Below are positions 15,198 through 23,007 of a DNA stretch of 49,187 nt, piece by piece. The notes below the pieces were generated by a model, which ran no database searches, was not told the origin of the DNA, and worked only from the letters and a program-made list of their open reading frames with translations. Source of the DNA: Rhodanobacteraceae bacterium (GTDB lineage: Bacteria > Pseudomonadota > Gammaproteobacteria > Xanthomonadales > Rhodanobacteraceae); assembly GCA_003142815.1 (NCBI GenBank), contig PLNP01000024.1, positions 1 to 49,187 on the forward strand. The letters are read 5' to 3'. A program made the position numbers and the translations under genes. Each line of letters begins with the position of its first letter. The stretch's first letter is position 1.

Positions 15198-16799
15198 TCA
15201 AGTCGCCGCGAAGAGTTCCATTCGCGAGTGGCCCTGGGCCAGATCGCTGAACGCGCCGCGCAGCGTAGCGTCGCCGTCCGTGACCGCGCGTTCGACGATC
15301 GTCGCGGCGAGTGCTTCGAGCAGGGTCACGTTCTCGCGCAAGCGCGAGCGCAGCTGGGTGTCGTCGAGCGTATCGTGCAGGCCGCGATTGAGTTCGGCGA
15401 ACCAGGGCAGCGTGCACTGATCGAGCATCACCCGCTCGTTGCGGCCGGGGTAGCACGCATGCCAAGCGCGGAACAACTGCTGTATGCGCTCGTTGAGTTG
15501 CTGAGTGCGCTCCAGTTGGGGGCGCATTTCGCCGAGCAGGGCGAAGTCGGTCAGGCGCTGCTGGAACACGAGCTGGCAGAGCACGCCCCAGTAGTAGGCG
15601 TAATCCCAGATCACCTTGGCCGGCAGCACGCTCGCGTTGCCGAACATCGGGTATTGGCCACGAAACAGACTCAGCGTGCTCTCGTAGAACGAAAGATAGA
15701 GCTGCTGGTAGAAATGTGCGTACGGCGCGATATTGGTTCCGGCGAGGTCGTGGCCGACCAGCGCGACAATGTAGGTGTTCGAGATCGCGATGAAGTCGCT
15801 GCCGGGCGAATAGAACGGATCGAGGAACAGCCCGGCCTCGCCAGTCAGCGCCCAGCGATCGGCCGAGAACACGCGCTGGCAACCGTGCGAGTAGTGGCGC
15901 AGGAACGCGAAGTCGAGCAGCGTGTCGCGTTCGGCCGCGACCGCGCGCGCGACCGCCGGTTGGTGCGTGCTGAGCCAGCCCAGTGAGCGCTCGAAATCGC
16001 GCATGCCCTCGAGCGGATGCATGGCGGCGTCGACGACGATGCCGACCGAGTGCGCGCCGGAGCCGAGCGGAATCAGCCAGGCCCAGTAACCCGGGCCCAT
16101 GAAGTGGTTGGTCGAGCGCCAGCGTTCCGTCGCGCAGCGACCGCGCCATTCGGCGTCGTCGCTCCAGCTGTCCATGTCGATGCGCGCGCCGAGCCGGAAC
16201 CAGACCGCATTCGCGTGATGACCGTTGTCGACGGTCAGGTCGAAGCGGCGGCGCAGCAATGCGGCTCGACCCGATGCATCGAGCAGCCAGCGCGCGCTGA
16301 CCGTGTGATCGGCGTCGTCGTCGCGGAAGCGCACCGTATGAACGGCGCCATTCTCGCCGACGTCGAAGCCCTTGACCGTCGCGCCGTCGCGGAAGTCGAT
16401 GCCGCGCCGGCGCGCCTCCTCGCCTAGAAACGTCTCGAAGATGCCGCGGTCGAGTTGGTAGCTAGGCACCGGCAAGAAATTACGGACGCCGAGCTCGGTC
16501 ACATTCTCGATATCGTCGCGGCCGTCGGAGAAGAAATAGCGCAGGCCGAACTTGCGAATATGCGCGTCGTCCAGGTGTTCGCGCAGGCCCAGCGTATTGT
16601 CGAAGTAATCCGCGCCGATCTCGACCGTGGATTCGCCGACCTTGTGCGCCGCGGCCTTGAGCGGATGCCGGTGGCGCTCGATGACGAGGATGGCGAGCGC
16701 CGGAAATTCGCGTTTGAGCTGAAGCGCAAGCGTCAGTCCGGCGAGGCCGCCGCCGAGGATCGCCACATCCGCTGTCATGTTGCCCACGTCCGCTCCCAT
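15198..16799 (-). CDS. FAD-dependent halogenase-like oxidoreductase (tryptophan halogenase family)
   Basis: A 533-residue flavoprotein. The dinucleotide-binding motif VAILGGGLAGLTLALQL is at the N-terminus, KVGESTVEIG follows, and GYWAWLIPLGSG supplies the WxWxIP signature that separates flavin-dependent halogenases from plain monooxygenases. GEAGLFLDPFYSPGSDFIAISN is the usual FAD-contacting block. Natural xanthomonadins are brominated and Xanthomonas pigment loci carry a homologue, so halogenation of the aryl head is the likely role; the halide and timing cannot be read. It is the last gene of the minus-strand pigment operon. The start at 16799 has AGGGG 6 bases upstream; the ATG at 16778, closer to the FAD motif, is an alternative. 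A 118-base repeat lies between it and the antiporter. Confidence 0.82.
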   Translation of the reverse strand: MGADVGNMTADVAILGGGLAGLTLALQLKREFPALAILVIERHRHPLKAAAHKVGESTVEIGADYFDNTLGLREHLDDAHIRKFGLRYFFSDGRDDIENVTELGVRNFLPVPSYQLDRGIFETFLGEEARRRGIDFRDGATVKGFDVGENGAVHTVRFRDDDADHTVSARWLLDASGRAALLRRRFDLTVDNGHHANAVWFRLGARIDMDSWSDDAEWRGRCATERWRSTNHFMGPGYWAWLIPLGSGAHSVGIVVDAAMHPLEGMRDFERSLGWLSTHQPAVARAVAAERDTLLDFAFLRHYSHGCQRVFSADRWALTGEAGLFLDPFYSPGSDFIAISNTYIVALVGHDLAGTNIAPYAHFYQQLYLSFYESTLSLFRGQYPMFGNASVLPAKVIWDYAYYWGVLCQLVFQQRLTDFALLGEMRPQLERTQQLNERIQQLFRAWHACYPGRNERVMLDQCTLPWFAELNRGLHDTLDDTQLRSRLRENVTLLEALAATIVERAVTDGDATLRGAFSDLAQGHSRMELFAAT

Positions 16800-16846
16800 C
16801 GCGGCCCCTGCATTGTGCCGCAGTGTGCGGCCCGTATGTCCCGGCG

Positions 16847-16964
16847 ATTGATTCGGAATGAATTCAGATTCAATGGCCGAATCAATCCCCACCCTTGCCC
16901 TCCCCCGCTGGTGCAAGGGAGGGAAATCGGAAGGCACTCAAAACTATTTGAGTGCCGTATCAAT
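16847..16964 (+). repeat. Dispersed repeat, copy A (MITE-like, terminal inverted repeats)
   Basis: About 118 bases starting ATTGATTCGG and ending CCGTATCAAT, which are imperfect terminal inverted repeats. Inside are a GATTCAAT/CCGAATCAAT segment, a C-rich/G-rich stem (ttgccctcccccgct..agggaggg) and a final hairpin ggcactcaaa..tttgagtgcc. Copies B (46143-46224) and C (47204-47320) lie in the opposite orientation. The antiporter stop codon (TGA) falls within the right end. Confidence 0.85.
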
Positions 16965-18222
16965 AGCGGCGCGGTGGCGCAACCGTTGCGACTTCTGGCG
17001 GACGCGTGCCGCGCAGACACAGATCCAGCATCGGCGTCGTCATCAGCGTGGTCAGGATCGCCATGATCATCAGCATGGTGAAGATCTCGGTGCCGATCAC
17101 GCCGGCATCGAGGCCGATCTTCAACACGATCAACTCCATCAGTCCGCGCGCGTTCATCAGCGCACCCGTTGCGAACGCATCGCGCCAGCCAAGGCCGGCG
17201 ATACGCGCGCCGGCGCCGGCGCCGAGCACTTTGCCGATCACCGCGGTGGCGAGGATCAGCATGAGCGCGGCCAAGCCGGTGCCGGTCAATGCGTCGCTGG
17301 TCGTGTTGAGCCCGGCCAGCGCAAAGAACACCGGCATCAGTACGAGCACGGCGACGTGTTCGAAGCGTTCGATCAAGGTCTCAAGCAGACGATTGTCACG
17401 CGGCAGGCAGGCGCCGAACAGGAATGCGCCGAACACCGGATGCAGGCCAAGCCATTCGGTTGCCGCCGCCATTGCGAACGTGCAGACAAGCAGCAGGCTG
17501 AGGACTACGCCACCCGGGCGTCCGTCGGCTGCGTGGCGGGCGAGAATCCAGGCGACCAGCGGCCGCAACACGCCGAAGCCGATCGCGGCGACGGCCACGA
17601 GGCCGATCAAGGTGCGCGCAAATCCGCTCCAGCCGCCGTGTGTGCTGATCAACGCGACGACCAGCGCAAGCATGATCCAGGCGAACACATCGGCAATCGC
17701 GGCCGCGGTCAATGCGAGCTGGCCGAGCGCGCTGCGTGTCATGTCGCGGTCTTTCAGGATGCGCGCCATGGTCGGAAACGCGGTGATCGCCATCGACACG
17801 GCCATGAACAGCGCGAACGGCCAGAAGCCGACGCCGGCTGGCGCCAGGTGCTGATAGAGATGCGGCGCAATCGCGAATCCGAGCGCCATCGGCAGCAGCA
17901 CGCCGAGCACACCGATCCAGCCAGCCGCCGTGATGCGTTCGCACACGCCGCCGGGCGCGCGCAATTCCGCACCGACGATGAACATGAACAACACGAGACC
18001 GACCTGACTCAGGCCTTCGAGCGCGGCGAGTTGGCCGTGCGGGAACAGCCACGCCTGCAGGCCGGGCGCGAGAGCGCCGAACACGATCGGTCCGAGCAGG
18101 ATGCCGGCGACCATTTCGCCAATCACCGGTGGCTGGCCGAGCCCGCGCAGCACCCACGCGAGCAGACGCGCAGCGGCGAGGATCACCACCAGCTGCAGGA
18201 GCAGATGAGAGACGGACCCCAT
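16960..18222 (-). CDS. Cation:proton antiporter, CPA2 (KefB/NapA-like) family
   Basis: A 420-residue membrane protein of about 12 helices. Recognisable blocks are QPPVIGEMVAGILLGP at the N-terminus (the CPA2 IGxxxAGxxLGP motif), LFMFIVGAEL, AIADVFAWIMLALV (aspartate of the ion-binding site) and ALMNARGLMELIVLKIG. The C-terminal TrkA-N regulatory domain of KefB/KefC is absent, so this is the short transporter-only form. It exchanges Na+ or K+ for protons across the inner membrane. It lies only 6 bases downstream of the glycosyltransferase, on the same strand, so it is very likely co-transcribed with the pigment genes. Its TGA stop lies in repeat copy A. Confidence 0.87.
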   Translation of the reverse strand: MGSVSHLLLQLVVILAAARLLAWVLRGLGQPPVIGEMVAGILLGPIVFGALAPGLQAWLFPHGQLAALEGLSQVGLVLFMFIVGAELRAPGGVCERITAAGWIGVLGVLLPMALGFAIAPHLYQHLAPAGVGFWPFALFMAVSMAITAFPTMARILKDRDMTRSALGQLALTAAAIADVFAWIMLALVVALISTHGGWSGFARTLIGLVAVAAIGFGVLRPLVAWILARHAADGRPGGVVLSLLLVCTFAMAAATEWLGLHPVFGAFLFGACLPRDNRLLETLIERFEHVAVLVLMPVFFALAGLNTTSDALTGTGLAALMLILATAVIGKVLGAGAGARIAGLGWRDAFATGALMNARGLMELIVLKIGLDAGVIGTEIFTMLMIMAILTTLMTTPMLDLCLRGTRPPEVATVAPPRRY

Positions 18223-18228
18223 GCGCGA

Positions 18229-18993
18229 TCAGTGTTCCGCCGGCGGATCGTAGACCAGCGCGGGCGTGCTGCTGACGCGGCGGTAGCTGCGTACGAGGTG
18301 GCCGTAATGCAGGATGCGCCCGACCGTATACAGGGTGATCCGAGTGACATCGCGCACGGGGCGGAAATGGCTGGTGCGGAACTCGCCCTGATAACGCGAT
18401 TCGATCGGCACCGAAACAATGCCGAGATTTTTATCGCGCGCCGCTGCAATCAGCAATGCGGCTTCGAAGACGAAATCGTCGGCGGCGAGATCGACAAGGT
18501 CGAGTGCACCGAGCGGGTAGTAGCGCTGTCCGCTTTGGGTGTCGACGACAGCCATCGCGCAGGCCAACGAAATGCCCCAGTCGGCGACCGCATTCGCGTG
18601 CCGCCGCGCGGGTGGCTGGTTTTCGCGATTGCGGACGCGCGCGCCAATCACGATGTGTTCGGGATAACGCTGCCCAGCAGCGAGCAGGCGCGGGATATCG
18701 GCGGCCAGATGCTGGCCGTCGCCATCCATCGCGATCACGGCGTCGAAGCCGAGCGCGCGCGCCTTGCGGAAACCATCGCGCAAACCCTGGCCCTTGCCGA
18801 GCGGCGTCGCGTGGCGGATCAGCGTGATCGGCAGATCGGCAACGCATTCGACGGTGCGGTCGGTCGAGCCGTCGTCGATCAGGATCACGTTCGGCGAGAT
18901 CGCGAGCACGGATTCAACGACGGCGCGGATCGCGCGTTCCTCGTTCAGCGCCGGAATGACGACCGCGATGCGGGCGGGATCGGTTGCGCTCAT
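18229..18993 (-). CDS. Glycosyltransferase family 2, dolichyl-phosphate-mannose-synthase-like, of the pigment locus
   Basis: A 254-residue GT-A enzyme. IAVVIPALNEERAIRAVV opens the domain, VILIDDGSTDRT binds the nucleotide sugar, MDGDGQH is the metal-binding DxD-type motif and GARVRNRENQP follows. There are no clear C-terminal membrane helices. Aryl polyene and xanthomonadin loci typically encode such an enzyme, thought to glycosylate or attach the head group of the pigment lipid; the sugar is unknown. The ATG overlaps the stop of the ketosynthase-like gene (ATGA at 18990-18993), so translation is coupled. The frame is open a further 57 bases upstream but the overlap decides the start. Confidence 0.85.
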   Translation of the reverse strand: MSATDPARIAVVIPALNEERAIRAVVESVLAISPNVILIDDGSTDRTVECVADLPITLIRHATPLGKGQGLRDGFRKARALGFDAVIAMDGDGQHLAADIPRLLAAGQRYPEHIVIGARVRNRENQPPARRHANAVADWGISLACAMAVVDTQSGQRYYPLGALDLVDLAADDFVFEAALLIAAARDKNLGIVSVPIESRYQGEFRTSHFRPVRDVTRITLYTVGRILHYGHLVRSYRRVSSTPALVYDPPAEH

Positions 18994-19808
18994 GCGAGCA
19001 CCTCGATCGAAAGCGACGTTGCGGCGCCGTTCGGCAACTGCACGCGGCACGCATTGGCGCGCGCGAGTGCGGCGAACAGCGGCAGCGAATGGGCGATCGG
19101 AGTGGCCTCGACGAATGCAGCCTGTGCCGCGGGCAATGCGGCCGCTGGGGCGGCGTGGGATTCATGATGCAGGCGTAGCGTCGCCAACGTGCGCGGCCCG
19201 CGTTTGGCATTCAGGACCAGCGCCGCGCCAAACGGCATCGTGGCCTGTATCACGCCTGCCAGCGCGCCTTGCGCTGCGATGTCGTAGGCGGCGAACAGCA
19301 CGGGCGTCTCGTCCACGCACGCCAGCACGGCGCTTTCGAGCAGACCTGCGGCGAAACTGCCGCGCCACGCAGACACTGCGCTCGATGCCGCATGGCATTG
19401 CGTGGCGATGGTCCAGTAACCGGCCGGCGCGTTGTGCACGGAGTTGTGGAAACGCGTCGGCGAGACTTCGAGCGGATCGGTCGCGAGTGTCGTGCACAAC
19501 TCGTCGGTGATGGCGAGGTCGCCGTGCATCGAAGCGAACACGCACGGCAACGCGGCCGCCGCGCGATCGGCCATGGCACACGCCTGCGCGGCAACCTCGC
19601 AAGCGAGCAGTACCGGTGCTGGCGCGCGCCGGCGTTCGTGCGGCGGCAAGATCGTGGCCGCGGGTTTGGCGTTGCCGCCGGTCGGAAATGCCGCGCCATC
19701 GCGCAGCAGCAGCGCGGCGGCGCTCCAGTCCACGACGCCAGGCGACCACCAGCCGATGCCTTCGATATGCACGATCAGGTCACCCTGTTCAGTGCGGGCC
19801 ATGTTCAT
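18990..19808 (-). CDS. Ketosynthase-like chain-length-factor protein (ApeC-type)
   Basis: A 272-residue thiolase-fold protein, shorter than a true ketosynthase (about 400). IHIEGIGWWSPGVVDW-type N-terminus, FHNSVHNAPAGYWTIAT and the nucleophile-region sequence TQCHAASSAVSAWRG are characteristic of the small beta-ketoacyl synthase subfamily (Ketoacyl-synt_2) found in aryl polyene loci. The second half lacks the HGT and HTLGA histidine motifs of full ketosynthases, so it is more likely a partner that sets chain length with the upstream full enzyme. Both ends show four-base ATGA overlaps (19805-19808 and 18990-18993), and the first decides the start. Confidence 0.82.
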   Translation of the reverse strand: MNMARTEQGDLIVHIEGIGWWSPGVVDWSAAALLLRDGAAFPTGGNAKPAATILPPHERRRAPAPVLLACEVAAQACAMADRAAAALPCVFASMHGDLAITDELCTTLATDPLEVSPTRFHNSVHNAPAGYWTIATQCHAASSAVSAWRGSFAAGLLESAVLACVDETPVLFAAYDIAAQGALAGVIQATMPFGAALVLNAKRGPRTLATLRLHHESHAAPAAALPAAQAAFVEATPIAHSLPLFAALARANACRVQLPNGAATSLSIEVLA

Positions 19809-21001
19809 TGCGTCCGCCCGCTGCCGAAGGCGAGTATGCAATTGTTGCCGCCAAACCCGAACGAGTTGGTGAGTGCGGCGCGGATCGTTCGCGTTTCATT
19901 GCTGAGTGCAAGCTGCGGGCCGCAGACCGGATCGGGCGCCGTGCTGTTCAATGTGCCAGGCACGATGCCCTGTTCCATCGCGAGCAGAGTGAGCACGGCT
20001 TCGAGAATGCCGGCCGCACCGAGCGTATGGCCGGTGAAGCCCTTGGTCGAGCTTGCGCGTGCGCCCGCGGGAAACATATCGGCGACCAACACGGCTTCGA
20101 CCGCGTCGTTCTTCACGGTCGCGGTGCCGTGCAGGTTGATGTAGTCGATAGCGCCGGGCGTGAGGCCGGAGCGCGCGAACGCATCGGCGAGCGCGAGGCG
20201 CGCGCCGAGCCCTGCGGGATGCGGCGTCGACATGTGGTGCGCATCGGACGATTCGCCATAGCCGAGCAGGCGCGGCGCGGTCGCAGCGCCGTCGCGTTCG
20301 AGCAGGGCGAAACCGGCCGCCTCGCCGATCGAGATACCGCGGCGTGCGACGTCGAACGGGCGGCACGCTTGCGGCGAGACCAATTCGAGCGCGTTGAAGC
20401 CGAACAGCACGCTGCCGCACAGCGTATCGACACCGGCGAGGATCGCGGCGTCGGCGAGACCAACCCGAAGCAGGCGTTCGGCCTGGGCAAAGATCTTCGC
20501 GCTGGACGAACACGCGGTTGCAACGGTGATGCAGGGGCCGCGCGTGCCGAGCGCGGTTTCGAGGAAAACGCCGAGCGAATGCGGCGTGTGCAGCACACGA
20601 TTGCGCAATCGCGCCGGAAACCGGCCGTCTTCGAGGTCGCGATAGGCTTCCTCGGTCGCGCCGATGCTGCCGGTCGAGGTGCCGAGCACGAGCGCGACGC
20701 GATCGGCGCCATAGCGCTCTATCGCGGCGCGCGCCGCATCGAGAAATCCGTCCGCGCCGATGCCGAGCCAAGCCAGCCGGTTGTTGCGGCAATCGTAGTC
20801 GGCGAACGCGCCGGGCAACGGCAATGTTTCCAGACCATCGACGCGGCCGATCGCGCAAGCCAGCGGCGTCTCGGTGAAGTCATTCGCGCGCAGGCCGCCG
20901 CGTTGCGAGCGTAGCGCTTCGCCATGCGCAGCGCGGCCGCGTCCAAGCGCGGACGTTGCGGTAAACGCGGTGATGGCGAGAGGAACAATCCGGCTGGGCA
21001 C
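19805..21001 (-). CDS. Beta-ketoacyl-ACP synthase, FabF-like (ApeO/ApeR-type)
   Basis: A 398-residue condensing enzyme with the full catalytic triad: Cys164 in TVATACSSS, His291 in INLHGTAT and His325 in KGFTGHTLGAAG. The C-terminal LTNSFGFGGNNCILAFG is the FabB/FabF glycine-rich closing block. It extends the aryl-primed chain with malonyl-ACP. It is the first gene of the minus-strand pigment operon, followed by the CLF-like protein, glycosyltransferase, antiporter and halogenase. I use the GTG at 21001 because the conserved PLAITAFTATSALGRG begins just after it. No strong ribosome site is visible and the frame remains open to 21139, so the exact start is uncertain. Confidence 0.85.
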   Translation of the reverse strand: MPSRIVPLAITAFTATSALGRGRAAHGEALRSQRGGLRANDFTETPLACAIGRVDGLETLPLPGAFADYDCRNNRLAWLGIGADGFLDAARAAIERYGADRVALVLGTSTGSIGATEEAYRDLEDGRFPARLRNRVLHTPHSLGVFLETALGTRGPCITVATACSSSAKIFAQAERLLRVGLADAAILAGVDTLCGSVLFGFNALELVSPQACRPFDVARRGISIGEAAGFALLERDGAATAPRLLGYGESSDAHHMSTPHPAGLGARLALADAFARSGLTPGAIDYINLHGTATVKNDAVEAVLVADMFPAGARASSTKGFTGHTLGAAGILEAVLTLLAMEQGIVPGTLNSTAPDPVCGPQLALSNETRTIRAALTNSFGFGGNNCILAFGSGRTQ

Positions 21002-21288
21002 GCGGCAATGGGTCGGGCGGGGCCGCGGAATTATGACACAGGCATTTTGCGCAAATCCGCGCGCGGGTTGGCGGGCGGGGCTGCTACCATCCACGCCGAT
21101 GGCCGGATTGCCGGTCGCGTCGTCGAACGAGTCGATCATGCCGCGTACACGCGTGTTGTCGTTCTACCCGAGTTGGATCCGGAATCGGGTCACCGGCGTC
21201 AGCGGCGATTTGGTCAGCGTCATCCTGTGATCCCCCGCCACACGCTCCGATACGGATTTGGCGTAATGATGGTTCCCGACAACACGCG
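21002..21288. other. Divergent intergenic region, pigment operon / hemF
   Basis: 287 bases that must hold the promoters of the minus-strand pigment operon and of hemF. I see no gene, hairpin or convincing promoter boxes. Confidence 0.4.
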
Positions 21289-22212
21289 ATGACCGAATCC
21301 GCGTCAGTCAATGCCGTGCAGATCTTCCTGCATGAGCTGCAGGATCGCCTGTGCGCGGCGCTGGAGTCGGCGGACGGCGACGCGCGTTTCGTCGAAGACG
21401 CGTGGCAACGCGCCGAGGGTGGTGGCGGGCGCACGCGGGTGCTCAAGAAGGGCGCGGTATTCGAGCAGGCCGGCGTCAATTTCTCGCGCGTTTCCGGCGA
21501 GCGTCTGCCGCCGGCAGCAAGTGCGCACCGGCCAGACCTCGCCGGCTGCCGGTGGACCGCGCTCGGCGTTTCCCTGGTGGTCCATCCGAACAATCCCTAC
21601 GTGCCGACCACGCACATGAACGTGCGTTATTTCGAGGCACAGGCCAACAGCGCTGGTCCGGCGTGGTGGTTTGGCGGCGGCTTCGACCTCACCCCGTTCT
21701 ATCCGTTCGATGCAGACATCGTCCACTGGCATACGGTTGCGCGCGACGCCTGCGCGGCGTTCGGCGATGACGTCTATCCACGCTACAAGCGATGGTGCGA
21801 CGAGTATTTTCTCCTCAAGCATCGTGCCGAGACGCGCGGCGTCGGCGGCCTGTTCTACGACGATCTCAACGCCGGTGGATTCGAGCGCTGCTTTGGCATC
21901 ACGCGTGCGGTCGGCAATGGATTTCTGGACGCGTATCTGCCGATCGTCGAACGCCGCAAGAACATGCCCTATGGCGAACGCGAACGCGAATTCCAGCTGT
22001 ACCGACGCGGCCGCTATGTCGAGTTCAACCTGGTCTACGACCGCGGCACCTTGTTCGGCCTGCAGTCGGGCGGGGGCACCGAATCAATCCTGATGAGCCT
22101 GCCGCCACGCGTGCGCTTCGAATACGCGTATGCGCCGGCGCCGGGCAGCGACGAAGCGCGGCTGGCGGATTACCTGAAGCCGCGCGATTGGCTCGGGGGC
22201 GCGGACGCCTGA
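21289..22212 (+). CDS. hemF: Oxygen-dependent coproporphyrinogen III oxidase
   Basis: A 307-residue cytosolic enzyme that decarboxylates coproporphyrinogen III to protoporphyrinogen IX using oxygen, in heme synthesis. Family blocks are easy to read: [76 protein letters not shown], and near the C-terminus [20 protein letters not shown]. The length matches E. coli HemF (299). The ATG follows an A-rich stretch without a strong ribosome site. It is a housekeeping gene beyond the pigment operon; a REP-type palindrome follows it. Confidence 0.96.
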   Translation: MTESASVNAVQIFLHELQDRLCAALESADGDARFVEDAWQRAEGGGGRTRVLKKGAVFEQAGVNFSRVSGERLPPAASAHRPDLAGCRWTALGVSLVVHPNNPYVPTTHMNVRYFEAQANSAGPAWWFGGGFDLTPFYPFDADIVHWHTVARDACAAFGDDVYPRYKRWCDEYFLLKHRAETRGVGGLFYDDLNAGGFERCFGITRAVGNGFLDAYLPIVERRKNMPYGEREREFQLYRRGRYVEFNLVYDRGTLFGLQSGGGTESILMSLPPRVRFEYAYAPAPGSDEARLADYLKPRDWLGGADA

Positions 22213-22234
22213 GGGCAAGCGCACGCGTCATCAG

Positions 22235-22318
22235 CTCGTCGTCCCGGCGAAAGCCGGGACCCAGCTCTTCGCGCGCGCATAAAAGGCACTGGATCCCGGC
22301 TTTCGCCGGGACGACGAG
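22235..22318. repeat. REP-type inverted repeat (cgtcgtcccggcgaaagccggg family), copy 1
   Basis: The left arm ctcgtcgtcccggcgaaagc at 22235 and right arm ending ccgggacgacgag at 22318 are complementary over about 28 bases around a 25-base centre. It lies just past hemF, between convergent genes, where it could also end transcription. A second copy is at 34731-34811. Confidence 0.85.
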
Positions 22319-22354
22319 GACGTAATTCTTTCCCGAATCCGAATCCCTCAGCGG

Positions 22355-22855
22355 TTACTTCCACTCGTACAACGTGTAATACACCGGGGAAATCGGCCCT
22401 TCGCGTGGATCGCGCACCAGCCGTCCGCCGCCGCCGTTGTCCATGAAGGTCTGGGTCGGGCCGCTTTGCGGCACGATCTTGATCATCCAGACATGGCCGT
22501 GCTCGCGGTATTCCTGGACGGTATCGTTGCCTTGCTTGCGCGTGGTGACGTCGCTCGATGCGACACGCTCCGCCGTCGCGGAGGCATCGCGCGAGACCTT
22601 GTCGCGAGCCAGACGTGCGTCGGGCTTTGCCACTGGCGCGAGCGGATCTTCATTGGCGTCGTCGGTCGCACCGTTCGTGGCGTCTTTGGGCGGCGCGGAG
22701 GCGGTCGTGCTGACACCCGGGTCATCGAGCCCGGGCGGACGCGGAACATTGCTTTTGGTCGGTTGCGGATCCACCGCGACGGCGCCAGATGCGGCCAAGC
22801 CGATGCCGGCAGTGACAAGCGCGAAGGCGAACAACAGGCGAACGGTCGGATTCAT
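22355..22855 (-). CDS. Exported DUF2782 protein
   Basis: A 166-residue protein with a clear signal peptide (VRLLFAFALVTAGIGLAASGAVA), a long low-complexity Pro/Ala/Asp linker (about residues 28-95) and a small C-terminal domain: QEYREHGHVWMIKIVPQSG, then TFMDNGGGGRLVRD and PVYYTLYEWK. That C-terminal block is the DUF2782 signature; the gene is commonly found beside polA in pseudomonads and xanthomonads. Function is unknown. It is divergent from polA, and the 152-base gap must carry both promoters. Confidence 0.85.
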   Translation of the reverse strand: MNPTVRLLFAFALVTAGIGLAASGAVAVDPQPTKSNVPRPPGLDDPGVSTTASAPPKDATNGATDDANEDPLAPVAKPDARLARDKVSRDASATAERVASSDVTTRKQGNDTVQEYREHGHVWMIKIVPQSGPTQTFMDNGGGGRLVRDPREGPISPVYYTLYEWK

Positions 22856-23007
22856 GGTGGCGACTCCCTGGATGACGCGAGCCTAGCAGACCGGCGAGGG
22901 ATTGCGACGGACTGCATGCACTTCAGACGGCTTCCAGCACGATCGCGTTGCAAACTAACGTGCCGCTTGCCAAAGTGCAGGCACTCCCGCCGTAGCCCAA
23001 GTCTTCA

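Noticed and set aside
16858-19167. Long plus-strand frame (769 codons) over the antiporter and glycosyltransferase genes
   Set aside because: Low-complexity His/Gln/Arg/Glu translation antisense to two clear genes.
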